DNA of 64,000 nucleotides from Aliikangiella maris (lineage in GTDB: Bacteria > Pseudomonadota > Gammaproteobacteria > Enterobacterales > Kangiellaceae), in NCBI RefSeq assembly GCF_040719265.1, contig NZ_JBFDAH010000010.1:62001-126000 (forward strand), written 5' to 3'. The notes under the pieces were generated by a model. It was not told where the DNA came from, ran no database searches, and saw only the letters and a program-made list of their open reading frames with translations. Position 1 is the first letter of the stretch, and each line of letters starts with the position of its first letter. Shown one piece after another: positions 1 through 9,328 of the stretch. The translations under genes were made by a program, and so were the position numbers.

Positions 1-578
1 ATGGCGGGTTATTTCCTGCTGAACGCGCTCGAATTGCCGATCCAGCATTTAGAGACTATTTGAAAAATGCCTCAGTCAAAGTGACCGAATTAACCGGACA
101 AACTTTCAGCGAAGCATTCTGGAATCTATTAGCCACTCCTGGGTTTAAATATGATACTCAACCCAGTGCACGCGCAACGGTTATTGTTAAATCACTTAGT
201 AACGAACAAACCATGCGTGAATATATGCACCAACTACAAGTTGCTACCTTTGTTGAAGGTCAAGATCCTACTGACGAGCAAGTGCTCGCAACAATTGCCA
301 CAGAATTTGGCATTGTCAAAGATGATTTTTTACAAGCTTACGCAGATAATGCCAGTCAGCAAGCAACCCAAGATGAATATGCTATGGCAAGTCAAATGGG
401 CGTGAGAGGTTTCCCAGCCATCCTTTATGTCAAAGATAATCAAGGCTATAGCCTGGTATCAGGCTTTGCCCCGTTAGATCATTTAACCAAAGCCTTAGCC
501 TGGGCAATGGATAAAGCAGGAGAACCTCCTATTCAGACAGCCGAAAATTCATGTGATGAAACCGGCTGCAAAATCTAA
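1..578 (+). CDS. DsbA-family thioredoxin-fold protein, 5' end outside window
   Basis: The reading frame is open from base 3 and its beginning lies before the window. The visible part runs GLFPAERARIADPAFRDYL and continues to a stop at 576-578. It matches the helical insertion and C-terminal half of the DsbA-like disulfide isomerase family (COG3531 type). GVRGFPAILYV near the end is the cis-proline loop of the thioredoxin fold. The CxxC active site expected at the N-terminus is outside the window, so redox activity cannot be confirmed. A TTG at 60 could be mistaken for a start, but the family-like sequence upstream argues against it. The C-terminal tail ends with two cysteines (CDETGC), possibly metal binding. 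Family assignment is fairly sure; the exact role is not. Confidence 0.72.
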   Translation, partial: GGLFPAERARIADPAFRDYLKNASVKVTELTGQTFSEAFWNLLATPGFKYDTQPSARATVIVKSLSNEQTMREYMHQLQVATFVEGQDPTDEQVLATIATEFGIVKDDFLQAYADNASQQATQDEYAMASQMGVRGFPAILYVKDNQGYSLVSGFAPLDHLTKALAWAMDKAGEPPIQTAENSCDETGCKI

Positions 579-601
579 TATTAAAATTTAATATTAGATT
601 T
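571..601. terminator. 31-bp near-perfect palindrome over the stop codon
   Basis: Arms of 15 bases (AAATCTAATATTAAA and its complement) surround a single central A and include the stop codon of the DsbA-family gene. It is very AT-rich, so a weak stem, but T-rich sequence follows. It could end transcription in either direction. Confidence 0.4.
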
Positions 602-611
602 CAGTCGATGA

Positions 612-641
612 GACCGGATGGTGCGTTTAAACCGTCCGGTC
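612..641. other. GC-rich stem-loop downstream of the DsbA-family gene
   Basis: GACCGGATGG at 612-621 pairs with CCGTCCGGTC at 632-641 through one G-T wobble, leaving a 10-base loop. It is much more GC-rich than its surroundings. No T-run follows, so it is not a standard terminator; it may be a 3'-end structure. Confidence 0.4.
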
Positions 642-803
642 GAAATTGGCGGCTAGTCTTTCAGGTCTTTACCCTCAGATTTACCTCCAAGATAACAGGC
701 TCTAGTGTTTAATTTTTAATTAAAACCGCCAGTATTCTATTTCTTCTATAGATTAAGTAGAATAGCGCACACTTACTAACGGCTAGTTTATCTGAGAGTA
801 TTA

Positions 804-1307
804 ATGAATATGGTGGAGAACAATAATCCTATGCCGTGGCAATTAAAAAAATTTACCGAGTTAACCACATTAGAACTTTATTATATTTATAAACTGCGTT
901 CAGATATTTTTGTGGTTGAACAAGACTGTGTGTATCCAGATTTAGACGGACTAGATATTTTACCTGAAACTTACCATTTATTTGCCACATCGAATCAACT
1001 TGTAATGGCTTACCTACGCTTGCTGGCCGTCGATACTAGTTATCCGAATATGAGTGCGCTTGGCCGAGTCGTTATCCATCCCGATTTTCGCGGACAACAG
1101 TTAGGCCACCAACTGTTAAGTCGCGCCACTCAGTTTCTTGATGAAAAATGGCCAGAACATATTTGCCATATTTCCGCACAGTCTCATTTGGCAAAATTTT
1201 ATCAGCAACATGGATATAGCATTGTTACGGATGAATATTTAGAAGATGGTATCCCGCATATCGGCATGGAGCGACCAGCAAAAAACAATAAAGCCGAGTT
1301 GACATGA
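804..1307 (+). CDS. elaA: ElaA-like GNAT N-acetyltransferase
   Basis: A 167-residue single-domain GNAT-fold acetyltransferase of the ElaA subgroup. The family uses acetyl-CoA; its physiological substrate is poorly defined. Visible signatures are YKLRSDIFVVEQDCVYPDLD near the N-terminus, typical of ElaA, the strand ALGRVVIHPDFRGQQLG that carries the acetyl-CoA pyrophosphate loop (RGQQLG), and AKFYQQHGY towards the end. Full length for the family. The ATG at 804 lies about 8 bases after a weak GAG element; a second ATG six bases later is possible. It stands alone, with a repeat-bearing spacer on its 3' side. Confidence 0.85.
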   Translation: MNMVENNNPMPWQLKKFTELTTLELYYIYKLRSDIFVVEQDCVYPDLDGLDILPETYHLFATSNQLVMAYLRLLAVDTSYPNMSALGRVVIHPDFRGQQLGHQLLSRATQFLDEKWPEHICHISAQSHLAKFYQQHGYSIVTDEYLEDGIPHIGMERPAKNNKAELT

Positions 1308-1399
1308 CAGATAAACCACTCACCATATTTTCACTGATCATTTGAGTGTTTTTCAATAAAGAAAGCTAAGCTTACAAGGTTAAAATAGCCAGTTAATGA

Positions 1400-1459
1400 T
1401 ATTCCCTTAATAGATATTCTCTTAATAGATATTCTCTTAATAGATACTCTCTCAACAGA
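1400..1459. repeat. 15-bp tandem repeat, four copies
   Basis: Four consecutive 15-base units based on TATTCTCTTAATAGA occupy 1400-1414, 1415-1429, 1430-1444 and 1445-1459. The middle two are identical, the first differs by one base and the last by several. The array ends 33 bases before the EamA transporter start, so copy number could alter its leader. Confidence 0.85.
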
Positions 1460-1492
1460 CTAGTCATTAATTGATCAGAGCCGTTAATTTCA

Positions 1493-2353
1493 ATGAAACT
1501 AACCCACAACTACATCATTCTGGCATTTTTAGTATTAATACTAGGCAATCTGTTTGCCACCTTTGTTGATATTGCCGTAAAAGTCTTTGCCAGTAGCGGT
1601 AGCATTTTTCAGTATGTTCTTTTACGCCAAGGAATCATGTTACTTTTACTACTGCCATTCTGGCTTAAATTACCAACAGAAAGACGCCAAGCAGTTGCTC
1701 CCAAAGTTTACTTTACTCGCGCGCTGTTAACGAACATTGGCGCACCTACAGCAGTCATTGCCGTACTCTATCTTCCATTAGCCACCGCAAATGTTTTCTT
1801 CTACTCTGCTCCTTTATTTACGTTACTATTAGCCAATCTCTTGCTAAAAGAAGCCATGCCCAAACACCGCATCATGGTGACACTGGCGGGTTTTGCCGGC
1901 GTTATAATTGCGCTCAAACCTGAACATTTTAATTTAATTGGTTTAGTCGCTACCGTTACAGCGCTTGCGGTAGCCGGTTATAACCTATCTGTACGCTGGT
2001 TACCCCCTGACACCAGCACGCTAAGTACACTGGTTTGGAGTAATATCTTCACGATTCCAATCACAGGCTGTATTGCTATATTTTATTGGCAACCCATTAC
2101 CCAAGATATTTTATTGTTGGCATTAATCAGTTGCTTATTTTTAGGTGTCTATCAAGCCTGTTGTATTATTGCTTACCAAAAAGCCGAGGCAGGCGCCATA
2201 GTTGTTGCTGAATATTCAGGATTGATTTTTGCTGCGCTGTTTGGTTGGCTCTTATTTGACGAAGCAATCGATATGTGGACCATAGTTGGTATTTTATTAA
2301 TCATTTTTCCTATTGGTTGGCAAAGCTGGTATGAAAGATCTCGCCGTCAATAA
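1493..2353 (+). CDS. EamA/DMT-superfamily membrane transporter
   Basis: A 286-residue protein with about ten hydrophobic segments arranged as two repeated halves, the architecture of EamA drug/metabolite transporters in the inner membrane. The first segment starts at residue 8 (YIILAFLVLILGNLFATF), and the second half begins near residue 150 (LIGLVATVTALAVAGYNLSV). Helix-ending motifs such as PLFTLLLANLLLKEAMPKHR match the EamA signature. Members export or import amino acids, nucleosides or other metabolites; the substrate cannot be read from sequence. No operon partner: the next gene has its own promoter. Confidence 0.82.
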   Translation: MKLTHNYIILAFLVLILGNLFATFVDIAVKVFASSGSIFQYVLLRQGIMLLLLLPFWLKLPTERRQAVAPKVYFTRALLTNIGAPTAVIAVLYLPLATANVFFYSAPLFTLLLANLLLKEAMPKHRIMVTLAGFAGVIIALKPEHFNLIGLVATVTALAVAGYNLSVRWLPPDTSTLSTLVWSNIFTIPITGCIAIFYWQPITQDILLLALISCLFLGVYQACCIIAYQKAEAGAIVVAEYSGLIFAALFGWLLFDEAIDMWTIVGILLIIFPIGWQSWYERSRRQ

Positions 2354-2389
2354 TCTGTATTAATATCTCATTTTACCCCATTAGCAGAC

Positions 2390-2418
2390 TTTACAGCAAA
2401 AAATCAGCCCCATACAAT
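2390..2418 (+). promoter_or_regulatory. sigma70 promoter of the SIR2-NTPase gene
   Basis: TTTACA at 2390-2395 and TACAAT at 2413-2418 are each one base from consensus with an ideal 17-base spacer. Transcription would begin near 2425, giving a leader of about 35 bases that carries AAGGAG at 2451-2456. Confidence 0.7.
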
Positions 2419-2459
2419 CGAGAAGGATTGCTCAATCTTTAGCTACTCATAAGGAGATA

Positions 2460-5400
2460 ATGATGTGGACACATAAAAAACCTTATAAAAAACTCTGTAC
2501 CACCAGCGAACGCATTCAATACTGGGGTGAACAGGAACTCTATCGCGCATTAAATTTAAAACGGGTTGTTGGCTTTATTGGTTCGGGAGTTACCACCGCA
2601 TATGGGCGCTTAACCTGGGGTGAATTTTGTCGATTAATTGTTATGGCTGTGGACGATTTGTATCGCAACACACCGAAAAATAAAAATTCATTTATCAATA
2701 AATCCCATATCGATGATCTTTACCGCAGTCTGGCACAAGCCTGTGGACAAGAGCTTCCCAATGAAACGTCTAAAACGGATAGTGAATATTCAATCTCCCC
2801 AACTATTGATAGAGACTTTTCCGTTGATACTGCGTTATTAGAACTGTGTTCCGAACTGGCAGCAGCCCTGGATAAACCTCGTTTTGTTAAACAGCAAACG
2901 CAACAAATTATGCAAGCTTCTTATCTTCTGCAATTTGAATATCGTTTAAAACTACTGCAAGGCGATGGAGAGAATTCACTTTATCAAAAATGGCGTAAAG
3001 ATTTACATGAGTTTTTTAAGAGCGTTTTATCATCAGACTATCAAATACAACATATTGATGAAGCGGCAGATTATTTTCTTAGCCAATTAAATAGTAAAAC
3101 AAACAAAAACAGCATTGATAAAATTAAAACTTTTTTTGAGCGTAAACTATTTGAGAAGCTCAATAGTCATTTAAAAACAAAGGGGTACTTAACGACAATT
3201 CATATCAAAATATGGGAACTACTTAAGTCCTCAATTGCTAAAGATAATAATAAATCTTTTCCATTACTGTTTTGTCTACTAATCAAAAGCAAAGGGGAAA
3301 AAATTCCTTGGTATATTAAGCAGTTTATTGAGGAAGCACAGTTTTCAGCGATCCGAAAGAAAGATCAAAACTGGCCGCATCCTATCAAATATATTATCGA
3401 AACATTAGGTATTCGGCGAATATTGACGCTCAATTATGACTTAGAATTCGAACACTATTTTAAGGAAGAACGTAGTTTTCACACGGAGCCTTGGTTTGTG
3501 GATCCAGAGCATACTGACGAATCCGCAATTGAACGAAACCATTCTGCACTTGATGGCTATGGTGATCGCTTCTATTCGGTAACCCCGAATAATCAAAGTG
3601 CCAGTGATTTAATCGATTTTGCAGCATTAGCCAGTCATCATGATGCCTATGTATTCCATTTGCATGGTCGAGTAGATTGTGAAGAAGATTTAATCATTAC
3701 TGAATATGACTATCAACAGCGTTATGTAAAAAATAATCAAATTCGCCAGACATTCGATGAAGGAATGCGAACTCTATTTGCTGGTAATGATGTTTTATTT
3801 TTGGGTATTGGCATGAATGAAGCCGACTTATTTCGCCCAATGCGCCAATTCATATCAGAAGGTAAACGCTTCATGGATCACCAGGATGGTATTATTGCCG
3901 AGCTAAGTTATGACACTTTCGATGGTAGCGAAAACAAAAAAATATTAGATGAAAATGCCAAAAATGAAAAAACATCAACTCGTTTAAAAATACAGTTTGG
4001 TGTAAAAACATTGTTTTATCCGAATGAAATAGCAAAAAGCGAACTATCCAAAAAACAAAATGCAATCATAGAAGTAATAAAACGAAAACGAAGTAAGCAC
4101 AGAGTTAAGGAATTGCTAAGTTTAATGGTTGTTAATCGACAAATAATGTTAGAGCAATCAAAAGCTTTTATTAAAAACATAGAAAAAAGGGAAACGACTC
4201 AGCAAAAATGGTTTAACGACTGGAAGCAAAAACCAAAGGATAAATACGGTTTATTACGTAATTGGGGGGAAAATAACTATGTACTTTGGATCAGACAACG
4301 CATTTACAGTCCGAAAAAAAAACATGATGAAAAAGATGAAAAAAAATTTGATGGCAAGACAGCATTAAATAACCCAACGTTAAAAAAGTTAAAAGTAATT
4401 ATCGAAAAAGCTAAATTAGAGAAAGAACCTTGCCCATTAATTGATAATTTAAGTGATTCAGGTCGACGCATTATTCGAATTTGTGGTCGAAAGGGAATCG
4501 GCAAAGGTAGTTTAATCAAGGAACTGCAAAAGTCTCACAGTCATTTTTTACCCTCAATAAATGGCCATTTTCAACATCAACATTATCGGGCTGCATTTTT
4601 TGTTGATACTCATTATTCCACCGAATTTAACTCGGTCATTTCATCATTTATACGATTTATTGCAGGACGATTAGCAGAAGTATTAGGTCAAAATGGTAAG
4701 AGTCGATTGGCCGAACAAGATCCATTTAGCCATGAACTTCAAAGTAGTCTCTTAGGCGGTCAATTCAATAATATTAGTCGACTAGAACTCCTTAAACGCT
4801 ATATTGCCCAATATAGTAATCATGCTAATCAATCCACTGATCGACTATTCATTTGTTTAAGCGGACTCGATCGAATCACCAATCACTCAGGTAATGGTTA
4901 TAATGCATTACATCGCGCATTTTTTAGAATTTTAACTGATTCGGGTAAAGTTCACGTAACAGAAAATTTATTTAAACGAACACCTCCCTTTGATATTGTA
5001 TTAATTTCTGGTCAACAAGAATGTCCAATTCGATATTTGAGTCAATATGATTTAGACAACATTGACTCTGGATATCATTCAGAACAGCGTACTGAAAAAA
5101 ATATATCTGGCGAATTACTGAATCCACAAACGGCACCACTATTACATTGGTATCAACTTAATGATCCCGTATTGACAATGGAAGATATCGTCAACGAAAC
5201 TATTTTAGATGATACACAAAGAAAAAAAGTAAACGAAATCATGAGGTACTATCAATTTATTCGACAGTTAGCAAGTCAGCAAATATTTATCGGACAACTA
5301 TTGTGCCAATTCATCAGCAACGTCATTAATCAAAATGGAACGAAAAGTTATCAGAGTATCTTTGAAAAACTCAACTTTTTAATCAATCGTGATCGACAAA

Positions 5401-7418
5401 ATGGGGCGCTAGATACCATTTTACGTTATTACTACGAAAATGATCGACAACAATTTGGTTCCGAATGGGCTAATCTGACCGCACTGGTATTAAGGCGACT
5501 AGTGCTATTTTCACTGCCCATTCAACGCGCGGTTCTTGCTGATTTTCCAGCAATCCGCAATAGTTTGAGCAAACTCTATTTAAGAGAATACCCCCAGTTT
5601 GAGGAAAAGCAATCACTAATTACTCCGGCAATACTGTCTGACTATTTGTATCGCAAGGTCCTCATCACCTTAGAAGAAAAGCGATTAATTATTCCCATTC
5701 ATGATGACGGTGTTGGTGAAATCAGAAATACAGAAATTTCAAATGAACCATCAACATTCAAGTTTCAGCCGATAGAAGTTAAAGCACCATTTAAATATAA
5801 ACGTTACACACTGCATTCGACAATAAGAGAACACCTGGCAAAACGAATGCGCTATGCCGCTTTTGATCATGGCGAGCATTCTTTTTTCGACGTCTCACTT
5901 TATATTTCACAACCAGTTAATTTACCCAGCCCCTCTGCGCTTGATTACCGAGAAGTCGGACGTGTTTTGCAAAATATTATCGAGTTTTCTTTTAACTATT
6001 TTAATCCTGTCTATCGATGGATAAAACTCAATAAAAAGCAACAGAGGCAAAAAGGTAAAGAGTTAGACAAGCAGGAAAAAGAACAATTAACACAAGCAGC
6101 CAAAGACAGCATAAAAAAGATTTTAGAATATGACACGCTGCATATTGCTACCCATAAACTGCGGGCAGGTTTTAATCTGGTTTCGGGTTCTTTTTCTATC
6201 GGCGTAATATCTCGCCTGTTTCACGAAGAAAGTGACGAGTTGGACTTGGGTGGCGAAACCCGCAAACCATTTGATAATTATCGTAGCTGGATTCGTGGTT
6301 TACTTAATGCAGCAGTCGCGAATGACCATTTTGACGATGCAATCGACAAAATATTCAATTCTGGCCAGCATGATATTGACGAAATCGTTAAAGATTTAAA
6401 ATTAAAAAACGAGCAGGCGAAAAAATTCGAGAATATCAGAAAATTTATTAAACAATTTAAAATTCAAAAACCTTTCTATCGAACAGAAATTGCCTGGTTA
6501 TACAACGAAAGAGGACTGGTCAACTTTTTACAGGGAAGACTTTATGAAGCCATTACCTTTTTTGACAGTGCACTTGAACAGATCAATGATGATCAATGGG
6601 TATGTTTATCAGAAGACGAAAGCCAATCGGCGGCCTCAACTTATCGGCGTATTATTTTAAATCGCGCCGTGGCCCGACTTGAAGCCGGTAAACTGGAAGA
6701 TGCACTGGATGTATTATTATCAATGCATAATCAGCTCAGTGACAAGAATCGGGCTCGGCCCAATCAAACACTTTATTGGGCCAAAGGTTATTTAGGGCTT
6801 TGTTATCATTTAAATGGACGTAAAAATACCGCACAAAAATACTATAAAGCAGCAATCGACTACTTTGCCGATCAACCAAATCACATGCGAACTTTAGCTA
6901 TATTTCGTCGTCATCTTGCAGATTTATATCGTAGTTTAAACCAATTAGAAAAAGCACAGTCACTTATTAACCAATCTATTAGTACAGCAACCAGTGCCGA
7001 TCAACAAGATATATTGCACCATGCATTTGTCTCTAAAGCACGCTTAATCAATGCTGCCGACGAAAATACCGGCACCGCCATGGGCCTGCTTAATAAAGCA
7101 CAGCAGTATGCAGAAAAAATGGGGATTTATAAACTGCAGGTTGATTGTTATACCTCAAAAGGTGAGTTGATGCTAAAACAAAAGCAGTTTGATAATGCTG
7201 GCAGATATTTGACAAATGCAATAGCCATTGCCAATAAACACGGCATGAAACTTAGAAAAATTGCCGCGTTGAAGAGATATGGCGATTTACTGGAAGCTCG
7301 AGGTACCGATAATAGATTGCTACAACGCGTGCGTTTTGTTACTCAGGCACAATCTGAGAAAACAGGATTATTACACACGCTAGATCAGGTAGAATCACTG
7401 GATAAACGAAAAATCTAA
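2460..7418 (+). CDS. SIR2-like / STAND NTPase / TPR protein, putative Avs5-like anti-phage defence protein
   Basis: A 1652-residue multidomain protein. The N-terminal part is a SIR2-like NAD-consuming domain: GFIGSGVTTAYGRLTWGEF at 38-56 is the nucleotide-binding loop, NYD at 325-327, HLHG at 400-403 and LFLGIGMNEADLF near 447-458 complete the SIR2 defence-type pattern. A P-loop NTPase follows, with Walker A GRKGIGKGS at 676-684 and a Walker B-like strand RLFICLSGLD ending at Asp804, then a long helical region. The C-terminus from about 1340 to 1610 holds TPR-like helix pairs (YNERGLVNFLQGRLYEAITF, YLGLCYHLNGRKNTAQKYY). This order, effector-STAND-sensor, is that of AVAST/Avs5 proteins, which recognise phage proteins and deplete NAD. 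Defence function is inferred. AAGGAG sits 3 bases before ATG 2460 and 6 before ATG 2463; the second ATG may be used. It stands alone between its own promoter and a strong terminator, among housekeeping-type genes. Confidence 0.85.
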   Translation: MMWTHKKPYKKLCTTSERIQYWGEQELYRALNLKRVVGFIGSGVTTAYGRLTWGEFCRLIVMAVDDLYRNTPKNKNSFINKSHIDDLYRSLAQACGQELPNETSKTDSEYSISPTIDRDFSVDTALLELCSELAAALDKPRFVKQQTQQIMQASYLLQFEYRLKLLQGDGENSLYQKWRKDLHEFFKSVLSSDYQIQHIDEAADYFLSQLNSKTNKNSIDKIKTFFERKLFEKLNSHLKTKGYLTTIHIKIWELLKSSIAKDNNKSFPLLFCLLIKSKGEKIPWYIKQFIEEAQFSAIRKKDQNWPHPIKYIIETLGIRRILTLNYDLEFEHYFKEERSFHTEPWFVDPEHTDESAIERNHSALDGYGDRFYSVTPNNQSASDLIDFAALASHHDAYVFHLHGRVDCEEDLIITEYDYQQRYVKNNQIRQTFDEGMRTLFAGNDVLFLGIGMNEADLFRPMRQFISEGKRFMDHQDGIIAELSYDTFDGSENKKILDENAKNEKTSTRLKIQFGVKTLFYPNEIAKSELSKKQNAIIEVIKRKRSKHRVKELLSLMVVNRQIMLEQSKAFIKNIEKRETTQQKWFNDWKQKPKDKYGLLRNWGENNYVLWIRQRIYSPKKKHDEKDEKKFDGKTALNNPTLKKLKVIIEKAKLEKEPCPLIDNLSDSGRRIIRICGRKGIGKGSLIKELQKSHSHFLPSINGHFQHQHYRAAFFVDTHYSTEFNSVISSFIRFIAGRLAEVLGQNGKSRLAEQDPFSHELQSSLLGGQFNNISRLELLKRYIAQYSNHANQSTDRLFICLSGLDRITNHSGNGYNALHRAFFRILTDSGKVHVTENLFKRTPPFDIVLISGQQECPIRYLSQYDLDNIDSGYHSEQRTEKNISGELLNPQTAPLLHWYQLNDPVLTMEDIVNETILDDTQRKKVNEIMRYYQFIRQLASQQIFIGQLLCQFISNVINQNGTKSYQSIFEKLNFLINRDRQNGALDTILRYYYENDRQQFGSEWANLTALVLRRLVLFSLPIQRAVLADFPAIRNSLSKLYLREYPQFEEKQSLITPAILSDYLYRKVLITLEEKRLIIPIHDDGVGEIRNTEISNEPSTFKFQPIEVKAPFKYKRYTLHSTIREHLAKRMRYAAFDHGEHSFFDVSLYISQPVNLPSPSALDYREVGRVLQNIIEFSFNYFNPVYRWIKLNKKQQRQKGKELDKQEKEQLTQAAKDSIKKILEYDTLHIATHKLRAGFNLVSGSFSIGVISRLFHEESDELDLGGETRKPFDNYRSWIRGLLNAAVANDHFDDAIDKIFNSGQHDIDEIVKDLKLKNEQAKKFENIRKFIKQFKIQKPFYRTEIAWLYNERGLVNFLQGRLYEAITFFDSALEQINDDQWVCLSEDESQSAASTYRRIILNRAVARLEAGKLEDALDVLLSMHNQLSDKNRARPNQTLYWAKGYLGLCYHLNGRKNTAQKYYKAAIDYFADQPNHMRTLAIFRRHLADLYRSLNQLEKAQSLINQSISTATSADQQDILHHAFVSKARLINAADENTGTAMGLLNKAQQYAEKMGIYKLQVDCYTSKGELMLKQKQFDNAGRYLTNAIAIANKHGMKLRKIAALKRYGDLLEARGTDNRLLQRVRFVTQAQSEKTGLLHTLDQVESLDKRKI

Positions 7419-7508
7419 ACTGCCCACAATTTCAAACAGGCAAGATTAATATTTACATCGTATAGAAATAGAAAAAACCCAATCAAATTGCCAAACTGCA
7501 GGCAAACA

Positions 7509-7547
7509 AAAAAGCCAATGAAGCGGAGAATCCTTCATTGGCTTTTT
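7509..7547. terminator. Bidirectional rho-independent terminator
   Basis: AAAAAGCCAATGAAG at 7509-7523 is the exact complement of 7533-7547, with a 9-base loop. The stem is flanked by an A-run on one side and a T-run on the other, so it serves both converging genes: the SIR2-NTPase gene and the coiled-coil gene. Confidence 0.92.
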
Positions 7548-7559
7548 AAATTCAGTGAC

Positions 7560-8342
7560 TTATTTCTTGGACTTGCCTTTATTCTGCTCGTCAGAATTTG
7601 CGTTCTCAATCGCTTCAAGAATGGCTTCATCAACTTCAGGTAATGCAGTTAATGCATCCTTATCTTCAACCTTCTCGGCTAACTGAGTAAATTGCTCATT
7701 GGCAATTTTATGCAGTTCACGGTATCCGCTAACTAATTCACCTGCTCGCTCAACCAAAGCCTGACTTTCTTTCAGGTCTTGCTCAACACGCTGTTTTTCC
7801 TTCTTCAAATTACGGCTATTTTCTTCGGCACGCTTGCGATCATTAGCCTCATCCATTTTTTCTTTTTTCAGCGCTTTCATTTTCTTGACGACGTTTTCAG
7901 GCGTGTCGGCAAGTGTTTTAGTAATCTGTTTCAGCTCTTTTTGCTTGTCTGCCAACTGAACTTTAATTTTTTTCAGCTCATCAGCATTAGCCTGACGACC
8001 TGCAACAACGCGATCTTCACTCGCTTTTAATTCAGTCTCAAAAGATTCTTTAGCCGCACGCTCTTCTTCACGCTGAGCTTCGGTTCGCTTTAATTGATCT
8101 TTAAGTTCAGTAATTTCGGCACTTGATTTTTCATTAGCTGCGGTAAGCGCAGATTCAAGTTTTTTGGCTTTTTCGATAGTCGCTTTAAGCGCACTTTCAA
8201 GCTCTTCTGAGCTACATTCTGCTTTTAGCCCTAAAGCAGTTGCTGCGGTTTGCATTAGCACTTGTTTATTAATTGCTAATTCTTTCCAAACCTTAAGTTG
8301 TAATTCAATATCGGATTGATTCAATTCTTTCTCCTGTACCAC
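7560..8342 (-). CDS. Coiled-coil hypothetical protein
   Basis: A 260-residue, highly charged protein with no recognised enzymatic motif. Heptad-like, Glu/Lys/Ala-rich helix fills residues about 50 to 210 (for example ESALTAANEKSSAEITELK and RKRAEENSRNLKKEKQRVE), predicting a long coiled coil. The ends are Asp/Glu-rich before and Lys-rich at the very C-terminus (NKGKSKK). No signal peptide or membrane segment, so probably cytoplasmic. The start ATG at 8342 is preceded on its strand by AGGAG with proper spacing. It converges on the SIR2-NTPase gene but shares only the terminator, so there is no reason to call it a partner. The gene looks real; the function is unknown. Confidence 0.75.
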   Translation of the reverse strand: MVQEKELNQSDIELQLKVWKELAINKQVLMQTAATALGLKAECSSEELESALKATIEKAKKLESALTAANEKSSAEITELKDQLKRTEAQREEERAAKESFETELKASEDRVVAGRQANADELKKIKVQLADKQKELKQITKTLADTPENVVKKMKALKKEKMDEANDRKRAEENSRNLKKEKQRVEQDLKESQALVERAGELVSGYRELHKIANEQFTQLAEKVEDKDALTALPEVDEAILEAIENANSDEQNKGKSKK

Positions 8343-9328
8343 ACAAATTCGCGCCGCATCATACTAAAAAGTACCCATAAAAAGCTAGTCCGAATCGTGT
8401 TAAAGCGGTCATTTTTACATATTTTTTTAAAATCCTGGCATATCTGATGCTATCTTTACCCCCTGACAGTTCATTCAACAGATTAATCCTGTCAAATAAA
8501 TCGTTCATTTGTACTGATAGCAGCTTAGCCACATACACTTTACTATCTTATATCATCGAGTTATTAAATATTTTTAATACCAAATTCTTTATCAATAAGC
8601 ATGTTTATACTCTCAATGACTTAAAATCTTCTGTAAGTTCTCTATCCTCCTTCTCAAAAATAGTCAGTCAGTATAAAAACCGATAAATTTATATTAACTA
8701 TCTCGACAATAAATATAAAAAGCCAACTGTTTGTTATTTTATGCAACAACGGTGGTACCAAATTAGTGAATATTTGGAAGATGTATGCACAAATGAAACA
8801 TTCAGTCAGTTTTTCTTTACCAGATAAAATGAATATAATTTTGACTAGAAGGACTAATACAGGCCATATACGGTAGGTGATATGGCATTGGTTTTATTCT
8901 GGCGCGCATCATACCACATTAATCAATTTATTTTGTGAATAGATCGTAAAAACTTATCCATGCTATTTATACGTGTATCATTGAGTCTATCAAACTTGAT
9001 GAAAGGTTTTACCTTTCTGTCCGCTTTCAGTCACCCAGGTATTAAGTCATTTTGCAGTATATGATTCAGAATACGCTTCAAAAGCGATAAAACTTATACG
9101 CCAGCGAATTCAGGTATTCACAAGTCTGATAACCAACTTAGTTGATAAGAGCCATTTGATGATAGCTGTTTTCGAATAGTTGCAATATAACAGCCAGGCT
9201 TTATTTGGATTTCAATTAATGTATTACTAAATGGGTTACCAGACTGCTACCAAAATTACTTACGCCAAATCGATCAAACCGTTGTTGTTAATCGCTTTAG
9301 CAAAGTCGCATTTTCACAAAATACCCAA
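8343..9328. other. Non-coding stretch, nothing recognised
   Basis: About 1 kb between the coiled-coil gene start and the prpF stop. I find no RNA gene, repeat or convincing reading frame. The one longer frame (8447-8686, plus strand) has no ribosome site and a low-complexity translation. The first 100 bases should hold the promoter of the coiled-coil gene. The rest may be decayed sequence, which I cannot identify. Confidence 0.5.

Noticed and set aside
60..578. TTG 60 as the true start of the first gene
   Set aside because: The frame upstream is open and encodes family-like sequence, so the gene begins before the window.
7560..8342. Coiled-coil gene as a partner of the SIR2-NTPase system
   Set aside because: Opposite strand, converging across a shared terminator, own promoter side; nothing links the two.
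8447..8686. 79-codon open frame in the gap before prpF
   Set aside because: No ribosome site, low-complexity Ser/Leu-rich translation, no family resemblance.
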